A stretch of DNA of 64,000 nucleotides from Celerinatantimonas sp046054165 (lineage in GTDB: Bacteria; Pseudomonadota; Gammaproteobacteria; Enterobacterales; Celerinatantimonadaceae), in assembly GCF_046054165.1 (NCBI RefSeq), contig NZ_JBFNXK010000012.1, positions 62,001 through 126,000 on the forward strand, given 5' to 3'. This document shows, piece by piece, positions 33,961 through 43,012 of the stretch. A model generated the notes under the pieces. That model saw only the letters and a program-made list of their open reading frames with translations. It searched no databases and was not told the DNA's origin. Position 1 is the stretch's first letter. Each line of letters starts with the position of its first letter. The translations under genes and the position numbers were made by a program.

Positions 33961-34482
33961 ATGTCATTCATTGATCCGAAACAGATAGGTCATTTAAGAG
34001 TCGCGTTTTGTACTAAAAATCTTACTCATGTTGATGTCGCATTTACGTTTGCCCGTCAGGTCGTCATCTACGATGTGAGCTATGACGACGCTACTTTTCT
34101 GGATGTTGCCCGATTTTCAGCGCCTCGTTCATTGACGGTGAGTGAACGTCAGGAAATTCGAAAACAGAAGCGAGCCTTCGGTAAAAATGGGGGATGTTGC
34201 ATGATGGACGATATGGGGGGAACCGAGCTGGAACAATTGCCTCAGCGAGTTGAAGCGGTGACCGGATGTTCTATTTTGTTCAGCTATGGTTTGAGCGATC
34301 TGGCGGCGATTCGATTACGAGATGTTGGGATATTCCCCGTAAAAATTGATCAGATCCATGAAATAGATGAAACCCTGCGTTCATTACAACACACAATGAA
34401 TCATAACCCCCCGTTATGGATCCGGCGAGCGCTGGGATATGGCATACAGGATGGTCTTTATCGCGTTGCAGTTTCTTCATGA
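33961..34482 (+). CDS. NifX/VnfY-type dinitrogenase cofactor-binding protein
   Basis: The 173-residue protein has the NifX/NafY/NifB C-terminal fold (Nitro_FeMo-Co): LRVAFCTKNLTHVDVAFTFARQVVIYDV at the N terminus, then GCSILFSYGLSDLAAIRLRDVGIFPVKI, where the family binds or shuttles FeMo/FeV cofactor precursors. GGCCMMDD adds a Cys-Cys pair and Met residues not seen in every member. It has an AGGAAGG site and follows the unknown ORF directly. It may be the equivalent of A. vinelandii VnfY. A second member (vnfX) lies downstream of vnfN. Confidence 0.8.
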   Translation: MSFIDPKQIGHLRVAFCTKNLTHVDVAFTFARQVVIYDVSYDDATFLDVARFSAPRSLTVSERQEIRKQKRAFGKNGGCCMMDDMGGTELEQLPQRVEAVTGCSILFSYGLSDLAAIRLRDVGIFPVKIDQIHEIDETLRSLQHTMNHNPPLWIRRALGYGIQDGLYRVAVSS

Positions 34483-34498
34483 TCCAGAGGCATCACTA

Positions 34499-35257
34499 AT
34501 GAAAATTTTGATCTTAGTTCGCAGTGTTGTGGATGATAGCACGCCCGTAGCATTGGGGGATGAGTACTCGCAACGTGGCTGTCGTTGGGTCATCAATCCC
34601 TTTGATGAAGTGGCCATGGAAGGAGCGGTGCAGCTCAAAAAACAGTGGGCTCACCCCTGTGAATTAATTGCGGTCGGATACAACGATGAGCCGGGACGAA
34701 CTGTGTTGGAGCGGGCTTTGGCGATTGGTGCCGATCAAGCGATTGCATTGGCAGCGATAACTCCGGCGCTATCTGATGCTCCTCTGGTGCATGCCACTAC
34801 CCTACAGCCGCTTTTGCAAGCCTTGACCCAGCAGCTACAGCCAGATCTTGTGTTGATGGGGGCCATGGCATTTGGTCAGGAACAGGGTGAAGTAGCCCCA
34901 ATGCTGGCTGGTGCGTTGGGATGGCCTTGTGCGGTGGCCGTCAGTCAGTTGGCCGTAGCGCCCTCTACCCCCGGCTTACTCTCAATAGAACAGCGACGTC
35001 CGACTCTGAATTATCAGGCGCGTATTTCATTACCGGCGGTGTTGAGCTGCGCACTGGATTGGGTGAGCCCCCGTTATATTACGTTGCCGGCATTGGTGAT
35101 GGCGAAGCAAAAACCGAAAGCCATTTGGTCCGGGCCTGCGGCTGTGACGGCACCGACATGTCGCTGGCAGTCCGGTATGTCCTCAAAGCCATCCAAACAG
35201 CCATTACAGAGTGTTGAAGAGTTGGTGGATGTCTTGCAGGCTGGAGGATGGTTATGA
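34499..35257 (+). CDS. fixA: Electron transfer flavoprotein beta subunit FixA
   Basis: FixA and FixB form the electron transfer flavoprotein of the FixABCX complex, which splits NADH electrons to ubiquinone and to a low-potential ferredoxin or flavodoxin that feeds nitrogenase. The 252-residue protein starts MKILILVRSVVDD and has the ETF-beta features NPFDEVAMEGAVQLK and GYNDEPGRTVLERALAIGAD. I use the ATG at 34499; the longer frame overlaps the NifX-like gene. It ends in a four-base overlap with fixB. Confidence 0.93.
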   Translation: MKILILVRSVVDDSTPVALGDEYSQRGCRWVINPFDEVAMEGAVQLKKQWAHPCELIAVGYNDEPGRTVLERALAIGADQAIALAAITPALSDAPLVHATTLQPLLQALTQQLQPDLVLMGAMAFGQEQGEVAPMLAGALGWPCAVAVSQLAVAPSTPGLLSIEQRRPTLNYQARISLPAVLSCALDWVSPRYITLPALVMAKQKPKAIWSGPAAVTAPTCRWQSGMSSKPSKQPLQSVEELVDVLQAGGWL

Positions 35258-36270
35258 GTATTTTAGTGATAGGTGAACAACAGCAGGGACAGTTAACGCC
35301 GGCAACATTGCGTATTCTCGGGGCCTGTATGACCTGGCAGGAATCGATTCACGTACTGGTTGTGTGCTCTCAACAGGATGAACCGCAACTACATCAGCAT
35401 TGTGCCCGTATTTCGGTGATCGAACGATTATTGATCCAACATCCCAATCATTCCGTTCGAGAACAGCCGTTTCATCCATTTTCCCAAAGCATGGCGATCA
35501 TGTCGCTGATAGCCCAGTATCGAGGGGTGGTGATGCCACATGCGATCGAATCTGTCGCCTTGTTAGGGCGGATATCAGGCCGTTGCGGATATCCGTTGCT
35601 GACGGATATCACCCAGTTTGAATATGCGTCAGAGACGGCTTTCCCATCGGCAGCGTTACAACTGACGTTCGATACTCATGGCGGATTATGGTTCCCTTTG
35701 GAGACAGCTCCGCTGCTATTGACGCTGCGAGCCAGCTGTTTTGAACCGGTCTCGGATGTAGATAACCGCCGGATCTCATTGCCGGTGGAGCAGAGGGCTG
35801 CGGTTACGGAGTCCTGTGGTGAGTTACAAACGCTGGTTTTGGATGATCACGAGTTAGGCGAGGGGCAGGTTCTGGAAGAAGCCCGGATTGTCGTCGCCGG
35901 CGGGCGACCTTTGGGAAAACGCTTGATGGAGCGGCTTACTCCACTGTCTGCTGTATTACATGCGGCTACAGGGGCGACCCGTGGGGCTGTGGAGGCTGGG
36001 TTTGCACCGATCGCCTGGCAAATTGGGATGACCGGTGCGCATATTGCGCCGGATTTATATCTTGCCGTGGCGATTTCCGGGGCTCCGCAGCATCTGGCCG
36101 GGATTGGACAGAGTGGCTGTATCATTGTGATCAATAAAGATGCCTCGGCTCCGATTGTTGAACAGGCGGATTATTTTTTACAGGGGGATATGCAAACCCT
36201 GTTGCCGGAATTGGTGAGGCAGCTACAGGCGCGCCGGGCCGATGTGGGCTCGGTTAATGATAAGGTCTGA
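35254..36270 (+). CDS. fixB: Electron transfer flavoprotein alpha subunit FixB
   Basis: The 338-residue protein is the ETF-alpha subunit. The C-terminal FAD-binding domain is clear: VVAGGRPLGKRLMERL, ATGATRGAVEAG, WQIGMTGAHIAPDLYLAVAI, then QHLAGIGQSGCIIVINKD and ADYFLQGD. The ATG at 35254 has GGAGG six bases before it and overlaps the fixA stop. It pairs with FixA and passes electrons to the FixCX protein. Confidence 0.93.
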   Translation: MSILVIGEQQQGQLTPATLRILGACMTWQESIHVLVVCSQQDEPQLHQHCARISVIERLLIQHPNHSVREQPFHPFSQSMAIMSLIAQYRGVVMPHAIESVALLGRISGRCGYPLLTDITQFEYASETAFPSAALQLTFDTHGGLWFPLETAPLLLTLRASCFEPVSDVDNRRISLPVEQRAAVTESCGELQTLVLDDHELGEGQVLEEARIVVAGGRPLGKRLMERLTPLSAVLHAATGATRGAVEAGFAPIAWQIGMTGAHIAPDLYLAVAISGAPQHLAGIGQSGCIIVINKDASAPIVEQADYFLQGDMQTLLPELVRQLQARRADVGSVNDKV

Positions 36271-36272
36271 GT

Positions 36273-37886
36273 ATGACTGAAGCGGATTTAACCTATGATG
36301 TGATCATTGTTGGCGCAGGGCCTGCGGGATTAGCGGCCGCGATTCGGTTGAAACAACGGCAACCAGATTGTCGCGTTTGTGTTTTAGAAAAAGGTGCTGC
36401 CGTGGGTGATCATATCTTATCGGGAGCTTTGGTTTCCGGTTCTTTAGCCTCACGGATTTTTCCTGAACATCAATGGCATACGTCGCCGCCAGCCACGGTT
36501 ACTGTCACTCAACAATACTGGTGGTGGTTACGATCTCAGAGGGCCTTCTCACTGCCGAAAGGGGTTGTGCCGCGGCTGTTAAAACCAGCTCATTCGAATC
36601 AGATCCTCTCCTTAGGTGATTTCTGTCGCTGGTTGGCTGGAGAAGCAACCGCTTTGGGGGTGGATCTTTTTACGGCCCAGGCCGTTGCCAAAGGCTGGTA
36701 TGGTGAAACAGGTCGTTTGCAAGGTGTGATTACCGCAGACATCGGACGTGATGGTGAAGGGGTTCCCGGACTCGGTTTTGTGCCGGGAATTCATATTGCC
36801 GCCCAATATACGCTGGTTGCGGAAGGGGCTCGGGGGTCATTGACTCGGGAGTTGGAGGAGCGGCTTAAGTTACGTACGCGTCCACAACATTATGCGCTAG
36901 GCGTTAAAGAGCGTTGGGTTTGTGATCATCCCCAATGGCAGCCGGGTATGGTGATCCATACGCTTGGGTGGCCGATGCTGCACGGTGGGGGCGGCGGGTT
37001 CATCTATGCGATGAGTGAACGGGAATTACATCTGGGTATTGTGACGCCATTAAGTGATTCCCGAGAAGATTTTGATCCTTATGCACAATTTGCTCAGTGG
37101 CGGGCACATCCAGAGATTGCCGCAATGCTAAAAGGGGCTCGTCGAGAAGGCTTTGGCGCTCGGGTGATGGCTGAAGGGGGATGGGATGCGTATGAAACAC
37201 CGGTGTTTCCCGGAGGTGCTTTGTTGGGATCCGCGGCCGGGTTACTCGATCTTCGTCAGTTACAAGGGATTACCCCGGCCATTGACTCGGGAATGTTAGC
37301 CGCTGAGGCGGTGAGTCATCAGCTAACCTTCACGTCGACCACGCTTCCTCGCTCATTATTGACCGAGTATGCGACCCATTTATCTCAAGGCGCCGTCGGT
37401 ATTGCCATGCGTCAGGCGGCACCTATCTATGCACTGCTACACCATTTGGGAACTCGTTGGGGGGTGTTGGCCTGTGGATGTCACTATTGGCTACGGGGAC
37501 TTCACCTTAGATTGCCTTATGCTCAGTGCCACTCTGGTGATCATGAGGTTACCGGTCGGATTGGCCCGGTGGTTTTATCCCTTGAAGAGATGCGTCCGGA
37601 GCTGAATGAGCAACTGTTTCAGGCGCGGATCCAAGTTTTGAAAGGACAACCCGGACATCTGCGTTTAGCGGATGGGGGGCCTGCTCAGGATTATATGTCG
37701 AACGAGTGTATGGGTGTTTTGCAGCACAGCTGTCCCGCTGGCGTCTATCAGTGGGATGGTCAGGCGCTGGTGATTAAACATGAAAACTGTTTGCACTGTA
37801 AATGTTGTGATATTCGGGATCCGCTACAGCAGATCCACTGGACACCGCCCCCCGCCGGAGGGGGGCCTCGTTATTCACAGCTCTAA
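36273..37886 (+). CDS. fixCX: FixC-FixX fusion (ETF:quinone oxidoreductase type)
   Basis: This 537-residue protein combines FixC and FixX, which are separate (about 430 and 95 residues) in Azotobacter and rhizobia. The N terminus has the FAD motif VGAGPAGLAAA and VLEKGAAVGDHILSGA. The C-terminal 90 residues form a ferredoxin-like domain (SNECMGVLQHSCPAGVY, then ENCLHCKCCDIRDP) as in ETF-ubiquinone oxidoreductase, ending GGGPRYSQL. It starts at 36273, three bases after fixB. It would complete the membrane-linked electron bifurcating complex. Single-chain ETF-QO proteins are usual in other pathways, so a fused form here could affect how electrons reach nitrogenase. Confidence 0.88.
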   Translation: MTEADLTYDVIIVGAGPAGLAAAIRLKQRQPDCRVCVLEKGAAVGDHILSGALVSGSLASRIFPEHQWHTSPPATVTVTQQYWWWLRSQRAFSLPKGVVPRLLKPAHSNQILSLGDFCRWLAGEATALGVDLFTAQAVAKGWYGETGRLQGVITADIGRDGEGVPGLGFVPGIHIAAQYTLVAEGARGSLTRELEERLKLRTRPQHYALGVKERWVCDHPQWQPGMVIHTLGWPMLHGGGGGFIYAMSERELHLGIVTPLSDSREDFDPYAQFAQWRAHPEIAAMLKGARREGFGARVMAEGGWDAYETPVFPGGALLGSAAGLLDLRQLQGITPAIDSGMLAAEAVSHQLTFTSTTLPRSLLTEYATHLSQGAVGIAMRQAAPIYALLHHLGTRWGVLACGCHYWLRGLHLRLPYAQCHSGDHEVTGRIGPVVLSLEEMRPELNEQLFQARIQVLKGQPGHLRLADGGPAQDYMSNECMGVLQHSCPAGVYQWDGQALVIKHENCLHCKCCDIRDPLQQIHWTPPPAGGGPRYSQL

Positions 37887-38244
37887 GTCGTTGGGAGGTG
37901 CGTTAGTTGCAATGGGTTAAAAAATAGACGAGTCATCGATAAGTTTAGGTGTTCTAAAATGTGCATTATGCTCCAGAGCGTGTCATCGTAGAACAAAACT
38001 GTATGATATTTAGTCAATAATTGAATGCATAGTCGTGGTGTCTGAAAAATAAACAATTATAACTATCTGTAATATATATAACTTATATAAACCTACATTG
38101 AAATTATGTGTTTTATAAATAGATATGGAATCATTTTTGCCTCCTCTATGGTTTGGTCTTTTGCTGAAACAGGATAAAGAACCATTGAGAAGAGGATTCT
38201 CGGTATTAATTCTATAGTAGTAATACTACGGACGCGGAGAAACT
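37887..38244. other. Intergenic region between fixCX and vnfA
   Basis: The 358 bases hold no ORF. A GC-rich hairpin (GCCCCCC / GGGGGGC) lies at the very end of fixCX at 37847-37865 but has no T tract. A weak sigma-54-like match, AGGTGCGTTAGTTGCA at 37896-37911, has correct spacing but poor -24 sequence. The vnfA promoter lies here, probably AT-rich sequence near 38040-38210, but I could not define it. Confidence 0.4.
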
Positions 38245-39894
38245 ATGACTAGTCAACTAAATTCCCAAGACGCGTTGTTACCCAAAGATACGATGGCGAC
38301 TTCAAAGGAACGGCCTAAACATCGTATGACCTTTACGACCTGTCGTCTTGGTGAATGTCGCTCTGAGTTGATCCCGTTACTTTCTGATGTAAGTAAAGCG
38401 GTCAGTCAGGGTGCGGAACTCTCAGTAACGCTTAAATTAGTACTACAGCTTATGCAGACCTATATGCATGTGGTTCGGGGAATGGTGACGCTTTATGAAC
38501 CGGACACCAACCAGATTTATACTCATGAAGCCATTGGATTGACCGAAGATGAAATCTCCCGCGGGATTTACGCTCCGGGTGAAGGGATTACCGGGCGAGT
38601 CGTTGAAACCGGTAAACCGGTCATCGTTTCTTCAATTGCGGATGAACCGGCTTTTTTGAACCGGACCAAGGGATGGGATCCTAAAGAACATCAGCGTATC
38701 GCTTTTATCTGTGTTCCGATCATCCGTGGACATGTGGTGATGGGAACCATCAGTGTTGAACGGCATTATGACAATCGTGCGTTACCGGAAGTCGATCGGG
38801 AAGTCTTGTCGATTATGGCGACGTTGATTGCGCAGGTGGTTGAGCTGCATATTCTGGATAATATCTATAAAAAAGATCTGCTAGATGAGAACCGGCGGTT
38901 ACGCAATGAACTGAAAGAAAAATTCCGGCCATCCAATATTATTGGTAATTCGAAAGCCATGCAGGGGATATACCGGATGATTGAGAAGGTCAGTCATTCT
39001 AAAACGACGGTCTTGATCCTGGGTGAAAGCGGAGTGGGTAAAGAGCGAGTAGCCAGTGCCATTCACTATAACAGCCCGTTATCGAATGGTCCTTTTGTGA
39101 AATTTAATTGCGCGTCACTTCCTGAAAGTGTTATCGAAAGTGAGTTGTTCGGTCATGAACGGGGATCATTTACCGGTGCGAATGCCCGGCGGACCGGGCG
39201 ATTTGAGGAGGCGAATAACGGGACGATCTTTTTGGATGAGGTCGGTGAATTATCATTAATGATGCAGGCTAAGTTGTTGCGTGTGTTGCAGGAACGCTGC
39301 TTCGAACGTGTGGGGAGTAATGTCACGATCCACGTGAATTTAAGAATTCTGGCGGCGACGAATCGCGATTTACCGAAAATGGTAGCCGAAGGAACTTTTC
39401 GTGAGGATCTGTTTTACCGGTTGAATGTTTTTCCGATGACTATACCGGCGTTGCGGGAGCGAGGAAATGATATCGCGATGTTAGCAGAACATTTTATTGT
39501 GTTCTTTGCGCGGGAACAGGGGAAAGAGGTCCCCCGGCTTTCGACCCCCGCGATGAACCAATTGCTGGCCTATCAATGGCCGGGTAATGTCAGAGAGTTA
39601 GAAAATATGATGGAACGAGCCGTTTTATTAGCTGAAGAAGGGGTCATTCATACTCACCATCTCCCGGGGAATTTGCAACCGGCATCGTTGGTTGAAAGCG
39701 TGAATAAAGGGGGGATCGATGCGAAGATCTCACAGGTGGAATATGAAATGATTGTCGATGCGCTGAATATTTATCAAGGCAATGTCAGCGAAGCCGCCCA
39801 TCACTTGGGAATGACGCGTCGGATTCTGGGATTACGTATGAATAAGTATAATCTGAGTTACAAGCAGTTCCGGCCGCATGTGAAAGCAACTTAA
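38245..39894 (+). CDS. vnfA: Sigma-54-dependent activator of V-nitrogenase
   Basis: VnfA switches on vnf promoters together with sigma-54. The 549-residue protein has a short Cys motif TTCRLGEC at residues 31-38, a GAF domain (about 50-205, GEGITGRVVETGKPV), an AAA+ domain (about 235-470, with GESGVGKE, GAFTGA-type loop ERGSFTGAN and FLDEVGEL), and a C-terminal Fis-type HTH (GNVSEAAHHLGMTRRILGLRMNKY). The closest recalled sequence is A. vinelandii VnfA, whose N-terminal C-x-C-x4-C binds an Fe-S cluster; here the first Cys is Thr. The start at 38245 has GGAG. Its targets in this window are probably the five TGTAC-N6 sites. Confidence 0.92.
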   Translation: MTSQLNSQDALLPKDTMATSKERPKHRMTFTTCRLGECRSELIPLLSDVSKAVSQGAELSVTLKLVLQLMQTYMHVVRGMVTLYEPDTNQIYTHEAIGLTEDEISRGIYAPGEGITGRVVETGKPVIVSSIADEPAFLNRTKGWDPKEHQRIAFICVPIIRGHVVMGTISVERHYDNRALPEVDREVLSIMATLIAQVVELHILDNIYKKDLLDENRRLRNELKEKFRPSNIIGNSKAMQGIYRMIEKVSHSKTTVLILGESGVGKERVASAIHYNSPLSNGPFVKFNCASLPESVIESELFGHERGSFTGANARRTGRFEEANNGTIFLDEVGELSLMMQAKLLRVLQERCFERVGSNVTIHVNLRILAATNRDLPKMVAEGTFREDLFYRLNVFPMTIPALRERGNDIAMLAEHFIVFFAREQGKEVPRLSTPAMNQLLAYQWPGNVRELENMMERAVLLAEEGVIHTHHLPGNLQPASLVESVNKGGIDAKISQVEYEMIVDALNIYQGNVSEAAHHLGMTRRILGLRMNKYNLSYKQFRPHVKAT

Positions 39895-39921
39895 ACGAAT
39901 ATGTCATTTTAAGAGAGATTC

Positions 39922-39937
39922 TGTACGGCCATGTACA
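39922..39937 (+). promoter_or_regulatory. VnfA-type upstream activator site for vnfENX
   Basis: TGTACGGCCATGTACA is a perfect TGTAC-N6-GTACA site, extended to ATTC/GAAT on each side. Its centre is about 191 bases upstream of the vnfE -24 element. Confidence 0.7.
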
Positions 39938-40119
39938 GAATATTCTCTTCTTCGCTGTTAGCTCTCGTATTTTTCCCCCTTGTCACCGGTGTCCTCTCAA
40001 TAATCTATAAATGCCATAAATCAATAACTATTTGTTAAATATAACTATTTAAGCTTTCATTTGGACTTTTTATAGATAAATAAGGCTTAACGGTCGTGTT
40101 TTTTACGAAAACGGCAGAA

Positions 40120-40135
40120 TGGTACAACCCTTGCG
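40120..40135 (+). promoter_or_regulatory. Sigma-54 promoter of vnfENX
   Basis: TGGTACAACCCTTGCG has GG and GC with exact N10 spacing and TTGC at -12. Transcription should start near 40146, about 30 bases before vnfE. Confidence 0.8.
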
Positions 40136-40176
40136 TTAATGCATAGCATCACATCATTTTTAGATCTGGAGGTGTT

Positions 40177-41604
40177 ATGGATCAGCAATCATTGGTGGAA
40201 TTACGTAATGAGCCGGCCTGTGCTCATAATCGAGGTAAACATAAAGGATGTGCCCAGCCGCATCCCGGAGCCACCCAAGGCGGATGTTTTTTTGATGGGG
40301 CTCGGAATGCGCTGATGCCGATTGTTGATGTCGCTCACTTGGTGCACGGCCCTATCAGTTGCGCCGGGAGTTCATGGGATGCCCGAGGCTCGTTAACCTC
40401 CGGGTCCCGGTTGTATCGTCAGGGGTTTACAACTGATCTGAGCGATTTAGATATCATCATGGGTCAGGGGGAAAAACGATTACTATTTTCGATCCAGAAA
40501 ATTATCAAAGAATATCATCCTGCCGCGGTTTTTATTTATATGACCTGTATTCCGGCATTGCATGGGGATGATGTCGCAGCGGTTGCTCGAGCTGCCATGC
40601 AGCGGTGGCAGGTGCCGGTGATCACGGTTGACTGTGCTGGTTTTTATGGGAGTAAGAATTTGGGAAATCGCTTGGCCGGTGAGGTGCTGGTGAAACAAGT
40701 GATCGGAACTCGGGAGCCGGAACCCCCTTGCTGGACACCTCCGGGAGTGTCGCGGGTACATGATATTGGCATTATTGGTGAGTGGAATGTTGGGGGCGAA
40801 TTCTGGCGCTTTTTACCCCTCTTGGATGAGTTAGGGCTACGGGTGCTCTCGACGATTAGTGGCGATAGTCGGTTTGCCGAAATTCAGACCATGCATCGAG
40901 CCGAAGCGAATCTGTTAATTTGCAGTAAGGCGCTGCTCAATGTTGCCCGGGAGATGCAGGCTCGGTATGGGATCCCTTATGTTGAAGGGAGTTATTATGG
41001 GATGAAACCCACTTCAACCGCATTACGGGCCTTAGCCAAAGCCATCGATGATCCGGATCTACAAAAAAGAACCGAACGTTTAATTCGCCGGGAAGAACGG
41101 CAGTTGAATCGGGATTTAGCTCCGTATAAAACGATGTTGACCGGGAAACGCGTTCTTATTTTTAGTGGTGGTTTTAAATCGTGGTCGCTGGTGTCGGCCA
41201 TGCAGGAACTGGGATTAACAGTCGTCGCTACCGGCACAGAAAAATCAACCGATCAAGATAAGCTGCGGATCACAACATTGATGGGCGACAATGCCATTAC
41301 GATCGCCGACAACGATCAACAGGCGCTGATATCGGCTTTTCGACACTATAAAGCCGATATCATGATTGCCGGGGATCGCTATATTTATTCCAGCCTTAAA
41401 TCCCGTATTCCTTTCTTAGATGTTGACCATATTCGGCACATTGCCTATTCCGGTTATGACGGGATGCGTGAATTGGCCTATCAGCTGAGTCGGGCATTAT
41501 CCAATCCCGTATGGCACTGGGTGGATACTCCGGCCCCTTGGGAGAATCAGCTCTCCCGTTCTCGGCGCCAGCCTCCGGCTACCGGTATTCCATTAATTGC
41601 ATAA
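40177..41604 (+). CDS. vnfE: FeV-cofactor scaffold protein VnfE
   Basis: VnfE and VnfN form the scaffold on which the FeV cofactor precursor is completed, like NifEN. The 475-residue protein shows the NifE/VnfE pattern: GCFFDGARNALMPIVD, VHGPISCAGSSWDAR, MTCIPALHGDDVAAVAR and MHRAEANLLICS. It lacks the catalytic residues of VnfD such as the TGGPRL loop. The ATG has a strong GGAGGT site. It is the first gene of vnfE-vnfN-vnfX; the 14-base gap to vnfN supports co-transcription. Confidence 0.93.
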   Translation: MDQQSLVELRNEPACAHNRGKHKGCAQPHPGATQGGCFFDGARNALMPIVDVAHLVHGPISCAGSSWDARGSLTSGSRLYRQGFTTDLSDLDIIMGQGEKRLLFSIQKIIKEYHPAAVFIYMTCIPALHGDDVAAVARAAMQRWQVPVITVDCAGFYGSKNLGNRLAGEVLVKQVIGTREPEPPCWTPPGVSRVHDIGIIGEWNVGGEFWRFLPLLDELGLRVLSTISGDSRFAEIQTMHRAEANLLICSKALLNVAREMQARYGIPYVEGSYYGMKPTSTALRALAKAIDDPDLQKRTERLIRREERQLNRDLAPYKTMLTGKRVLIFSGGFKSWSLVSAMQELGLTVVATGTEKSTDQDKLRITTLMGDNAITIADNDQQALISAFRHYKADIMIAGDRYIYSSLKSRIPFLDVDHIRHIAYSGYDGMRELAYQLSRALSNPVWHWVDTPAPWENQLSRSRRQPPATGIPLIA

Positions 41605-41618
41605 ACAGAGTGAATCAA

Positions 41619-42986
41619 ATGGCTAAATTGAAAATTAAGAATAGCCCTTTAACGATTAATCCGTTAAAGGTGAGTCAGTCCGTTGGGGCCTCTCTGGCAT
41701 TTCTGGGATTGGCCAACTGTATGCCGTTGCAACATGGTGCTCGGGGCTGTACGTCGTTTAATAAGTTGTTTTTTATGCGGCATTTTCGCGAGCCGATCCC
41801 GTTGCAAACCACTGCGATGGAATTGACGGCTGTCATTATGGGCGCCGACAAAAATGTGATTGAGGCATTACGAACGATCTGTGATCGTTATCATCCGGAA
41901 TTTATCGGGTTGTCGACGACTGGGCTGACGGCCACCCAAGGGGTGAGTTTGACCCATTCGGTGGCCGAATTTCGCACTCTATATCCGCAATTTAATGCAA
42001 CAGCTGTGATCAAGGTGAACACCTGTGATAGTCAGGGGGGGCTGGAAATCGGTTATCAACTGGCACTTCGGGCGGTATTGGATTACGTGTTACCTGAGCA
42101 GTGTCATTCCGAACCGGATCCCTCTCAGGTCAATGTGCTGGTGTCGCCTTTGATGACGCCACGAGATATCGATGTATTAAAAGAATGGATTGAAAGTTTT
42201 GGTTTAACGCCAATTGTGTTGCCCGACATCAGTACTTCGTTGGGAGGATCTTTGATGGCGCAAGGGTTTATGCCTCTCACTCAGAGTGGTACTTGTCGTC
42301 AACAGATCGAAAAAATGGTTCAGAGCTGTGCCACATTAGTGATTGGAGCCAGCTTATTTCCATTGGCTGAGGTGCTGCAACAGCGCACTGGGGCTCCTAG
42401 TTTTCGCTTTAATGGTCTGCATGGCTTACGTCAGTGTGATGCGTTTAATCGGGTTTTGCAGCAGATTTCCGGTGAACCTGTTCCTCAGAGCCAGTGTCGA
42501 GGTCGACAGCAATTGCAAGATGCCATGTTGGATTGCCAGTTTCGGCTCGGCGTTTCACGCATAGGGATCGGCGTTGAATGTGATTTGTTGCTGGCGTTAG
42601 CTCCGGCTCTGGAAGAAGTCGGTGCGGAACTGAGTGTAGTCGTGATCCCATCTAAACCGATTGAAGCTCAGCAAGAAGCGCTCAATATGCTGAATTGTGA
42701 GACGATTCAGGTGGCTGATTTAGGGGAGTTAGAGCATCAAGGACAGCACCGAAATATTGAAGTTCTCATTAGTAATTCTCACGGTCAGGCGATTGCTCAG
42801 CATTTACAGATAGGCTTGCTTCCTGCGGGATATCCGTTGCATCGTCATGCGGGAGGGCATGCCCGGCAGTGGATTGGTTATGAAGGGAGCCGACAACTCC
42901 TGTATAGCCTGGATAATTTATTAGCCCAGTATCAGCATTTACTTTCACCTTACCATTCTAAGTTTTGGCCGCAACGTGCGGTATGA
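41619..42986 (+). CDS. vnfN: FeV-cofactor scaffold protein VnfN
   Basis: The 455-residue protein is the partner of VnfE. The N terminus PLTINPLKVSQSVGASLAF and the segment CMPLQHGARGCTSFNKLFFM match NifN/VnfN, with Cys residues for the interface Fe-S cluster. I place the start at the ATG at 41619, after the vnfE stop; the longer frame from 41511 overlaps vnfE and lacks a conserved beginning. The ribosome binding site (AGAGTG) is weak. Confidence 0.92.
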   Translation: MAKLKIKNSPLTINPLKVSQSVGASLAFLGLANCMPLQHGARGCTSFNKLFFMRHFREPIPLQTTAMELTAVIMGADKNVIEALRTICDRYHPEFIGLSTTGLTATQGVSLTHSVAEFRTLYPQFNATAVIKVNTCDSQGGLEIGYQLALRAVLDYVLPEQCHSEPDPSQVNVLVSPLMTPRDIDVLKEWIESFGLTPIVLPDISTSLGGSLMAQGFMPLTQSGTCRQQIEKMVQSCATLVIGASLFPLAEVLQQRTGAPSFRFNGLHGLRQCDAFNRVLQQISGEPVPQSQCRGRQQLQDAMLDCQFRLGVSRIGIGVECDLLLALAPALEEVGAELSVVVIPSKPIEAQQEALNMLNCETIQVADLGELEHQGQHRNIEVLISNSHGQAIAQHLQIGLLPAGYPLHRHAGGHARQWIGYEGSRQLLYSLDNLLAQYQHLLSPYHSKFWPQRAV

Positions 42987-43012
42987 ACCGGCCGATATCA
43001 AGGAGATATCAC

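Noticed and set aside
37896..37911. Sigma-54 promoter for vnfA
   Set aside because: Spacing is right but the -24 part is AGGTGC, it is 335 bases from vnfA, and there is no TGTAC-N6 site upstream.
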